The position numbers were made by a program, and so were the translations under genes. 64,000 nt of DNA, from contig JAKRSB010000103.1 in assembly GCA_022402525.1 (NCBI GenBank), forward strand, positions 83,304 to 147,303. The letters run 5' to 3'. Positions 62,935-64,000 of the stretch are shown here, in pieces. The notes beneath the pieces are model-generated. The model was not told the DNA's origin. It saw only the letters and a program-made list of their open reading frames with translations, and made no database searches. This DNA comes from Thermosynechococcaceae cyanobacterium MS004. GTDB taxonomy: Bacteria > Cyanobacteriota > Cyanobacteriia > Thermosynechococcales > Thermosynechococcaceae. Every line of letters starts with the position of its first letter. Positions within the stretch are counted from its first letter, which is position 1.

Positions 62935-63459
62935 TTATTTAAATATCTTCCAAAACTGTCCAGAATAGTTTCCACAATCTGCCATGGTTAGTTTATTGTT
63001 TTCTCCATCATTAATGATGTCTAGACACTTATTGTTGCCCGTAAACTGCGTCTGCAAACGGTAAAAAATTCCATTTCCAGAAGGTCTAATACTCCAAAAC
63101 TGCCCAGAATAGTTTCCACAATCTGCCATGGTCAGTTTATTGTTGTCTCCATCATTAATGATGTCTAGACACTTCTTATTGCCCGTAAACTGTGTCTGTA
63201 AACGGTAAAAAATTCCATTTCCAGAAGGTTTGATACTCCAAAGCTGCCCAGAATAGTTTCCACAATCTGCCATGGTCAGTTGATTATTGTCTCCATCATT
63301 AATGATGTCTAGACACTTCCTATTACCCGTAAACTGTGTCTGCAAACGATTGGGTTTTCCTGAAAAATTGGCGGGTTGGGAAAAAGCAATTGGCACTAAG
63401 GAGATTGAAGCTAGAATTGCTCCAAGACTTAGTAACCCTATTTGTAGCCTTCTTAGCAT
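62935..63459 (-). CDS. Secreted three-repeat ricin-B-type lectin
   Basis: The 174-residue protein has a signal peptide (residues 1-28, IGLLSLGAILASISLVPIAF, cleavage near SQPA) and three nearly identical copies of a 48-residue unit starting at residues 38, 86 and 134 (RLQTQFTGN.KCLDIINDG, LTMADCGNYSGQ.W). Each has the Cys pair and the QxW motif of the ricin-B beta-trefoil. The mature protein is therefore a symmetric trefoil, probably a glycan-binding exported lectin. The repeats differ by only a few residues, so the amplification is recent or kept uniform by gene conversion. No partner gene was recognised. Confidence 0.9.
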   Translation of the reverse strand: MLRRLQIGLLSLGAILASISLVPIAFSQPANFSGKPNRLQTQFTGNRKCLDIINDGDNNQLTMADCGNYSGQLWSIKPSGNGIFYRLQTQFTGNKKCLDIINDGDNNKLTMADCGNYSGQFWSIRPSGNGIFYRLQTQFTGNNKCLDIINDGENNKLTMADCGNYSGQFWKIFK

Positions 63460-63596
63460 AATCTATCTCCGTGAAAGATACTAAATTTGTCTTAGAACTT
63501 TGTGTTTTTACTCTAGTTTTGCCAGTGACAGAAAACTGCTTCGTAAAGCAAGTATCACTGATACCTTCTAAGAAACAAGAATCTAAAGCCTTGTAT
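63460..63596. other. Short spacer between lectin and IS remnant
   Basis: This AT-rich spacer holds the lectin promoter on the minus strand and no other recognisable element. Confidence 0.35.
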
Positions 63597-63854
63597 TTAG
63601 GCAGTTTGAGCCTCGGTTTCCATCACGATAGTAGCACCCAACTTTTGAGCTTGACGTTGCAAATTACGAAGCGCTCATTCACGATACCTTTCATCCTCAT
63701 GCTCAGCGCCAACCGCTGTAAATGGAGTCTGATTCTTCAGCATGTGGTACACAATCCGTCTCAACTTATGAGCAGTGGCCACCACTGCCTTGGGTGTGCC
63801 TAGTTTGCGTTTCATTCGTCGGTAGAATTGTCCTAAAGCAGGCTCTTGAAACCC
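63597..63854 (-). mobile_element. C-terminal remnant of an IS110-family-like transposase
   Basis: On the minus strand FYRRMKRKLGTPKAVVATAH, KLRRIVYHMLKNQTPFTAVG and ALRNLQRQAQKLGATIV match the C-terminal region of IS110-like transposases. The frame has an internal TGA (RYRE*ALRNL) and no N-terminal domain, so it is inactive. It begins directly after the umuC stop codon in the same frame. Confidence 0.65.
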
Positions 63855-64000
63855 TCAAGCCCTTACCACCAACAGCTCATCCCAAGCCGTCGTCCATCGC
63901 CGCGATCGCTTCCCCTGCTTCATCCCCCATCCCTTTCTCAGCCCCGCTGCTGCATACTGCACCGTCTTAGCTCCAAACTGACGGTTCAGGTCATCGAGTG
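63855..64000 (-). CDS. umuC: UmuC-type DNA polymerase V subunit, C-terminal end (partial)
   Basis: The 48 visible residues before the window edge, DDLNRQFGAKTVQYAAAGLR, KGWGMKQGKRSRRWTTAWDE and LLVVRA, match the C-terminus of Y-family translesion polymerases of the UmuC type. The stop at 63855-63857 is a normal end for the family. The rest lies to the right of the window. An IS remnant follows directly. Confidence 0.8.
   Translation of the reverse strand, partial: LDDLNRQFGAKTVQYAAAGLRKGWGMKQGKRSRRWTTAWDELLVVRA

Overview
This window comes from a cyanobacterial chromosome, most likely a phycoerythrin-containing, non-heterocystous filamentous type (Leptolyngbya-like; the genus is inference). 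The evidence is a complete C-phycoerythrin locus, psaM of photosystem I, a DevBCA-type exporter and frequent HIP1 octamers (GCGATCGC).

Region 1 (1-14031) is a compact phycoerythrin locus. On the minus strand it has pebA (cut by the left edge) and an S-type bilin lyase. On the plus strand it has a pentapeptide-repeat protein, a divergent phycobilisome-family protein that keeps a bilin-type Cys, an unknown protein, a HEAT-repeat protein, rod linkers cpeC-cpeD-cpeE, lyases cpeS and cpeT, the activator cpeR, a small unknown, the HEAT lyase cpeF, the subunits cpeB-cpeA and the lyase pair cpeY-cpeZ. Pigment synthesis, attachment, assembly and regulation therefore sit within 14 kb. Hairpins between cpeD and cpeE and between cpeA and cpeY suggest stepped expression. 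A stand-alone DXCF-type cyanobacteriochrome GAF protein lies 1.3 kb beyond cpeZ (15288-15827).

Region 2 (14.3-42 kb) is mostly housekeeping: rbgA, typA, an HDAC-like amidohydrolase, an FHA-pseudokinase and a zinc-ribbon FHA protein, pgl, DUF3370, cbiT, SpoIID, ndk, TerC, psaM, mnmE, rpsU, khpA, rpsP, ffh, nadD, a cyclase-FHA fusion, argD, a Tat-exported metallo-beta-lactamase-fold protein and DUF4336.

Region 3 (42.3-52.9 kb) holds devBCA, a glycosyltransferase, a phosphopantetheinyl transferase, a fatty acyl-AMP ligase, a membrane-anchored JmjC/cupin protein whose iron site reads HxA instead of HxD, and an ABCG-like half transporter. Together they look like an acyl-activation and export module without its carrier protein or synthase.

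Region 4 (52.9-64 kb) is rearranged accessory DNA: remnants of an integron-type integrase, a TIGR04283-like glycosyltransferase, an aldo/keto reductase start, a PIN protein, an internally deleted ISH3-like transposase and an IS110-like transposase. Among them are intact genes: two TVP38 membrane proteins with a flavin disulfide reductase, a saccharopine-dehydrogenase-like reductase, a carotene-desaturase-like FAD protein, an aldo/keto reductase, an isoprenylcysteine-methyltransferase-like protein and a secreted three-repeat ricin-type lectin. The right edge cuts umuC.

A feature that recurs across the window is short degenerate tandem repeats (12-18 bp, 2-5 copies). Each has its own unit sequence, and they lie in intergenic spacers and in poorly constrained protein segments. 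No tRNA, rRNA or CRISPR array was seen.
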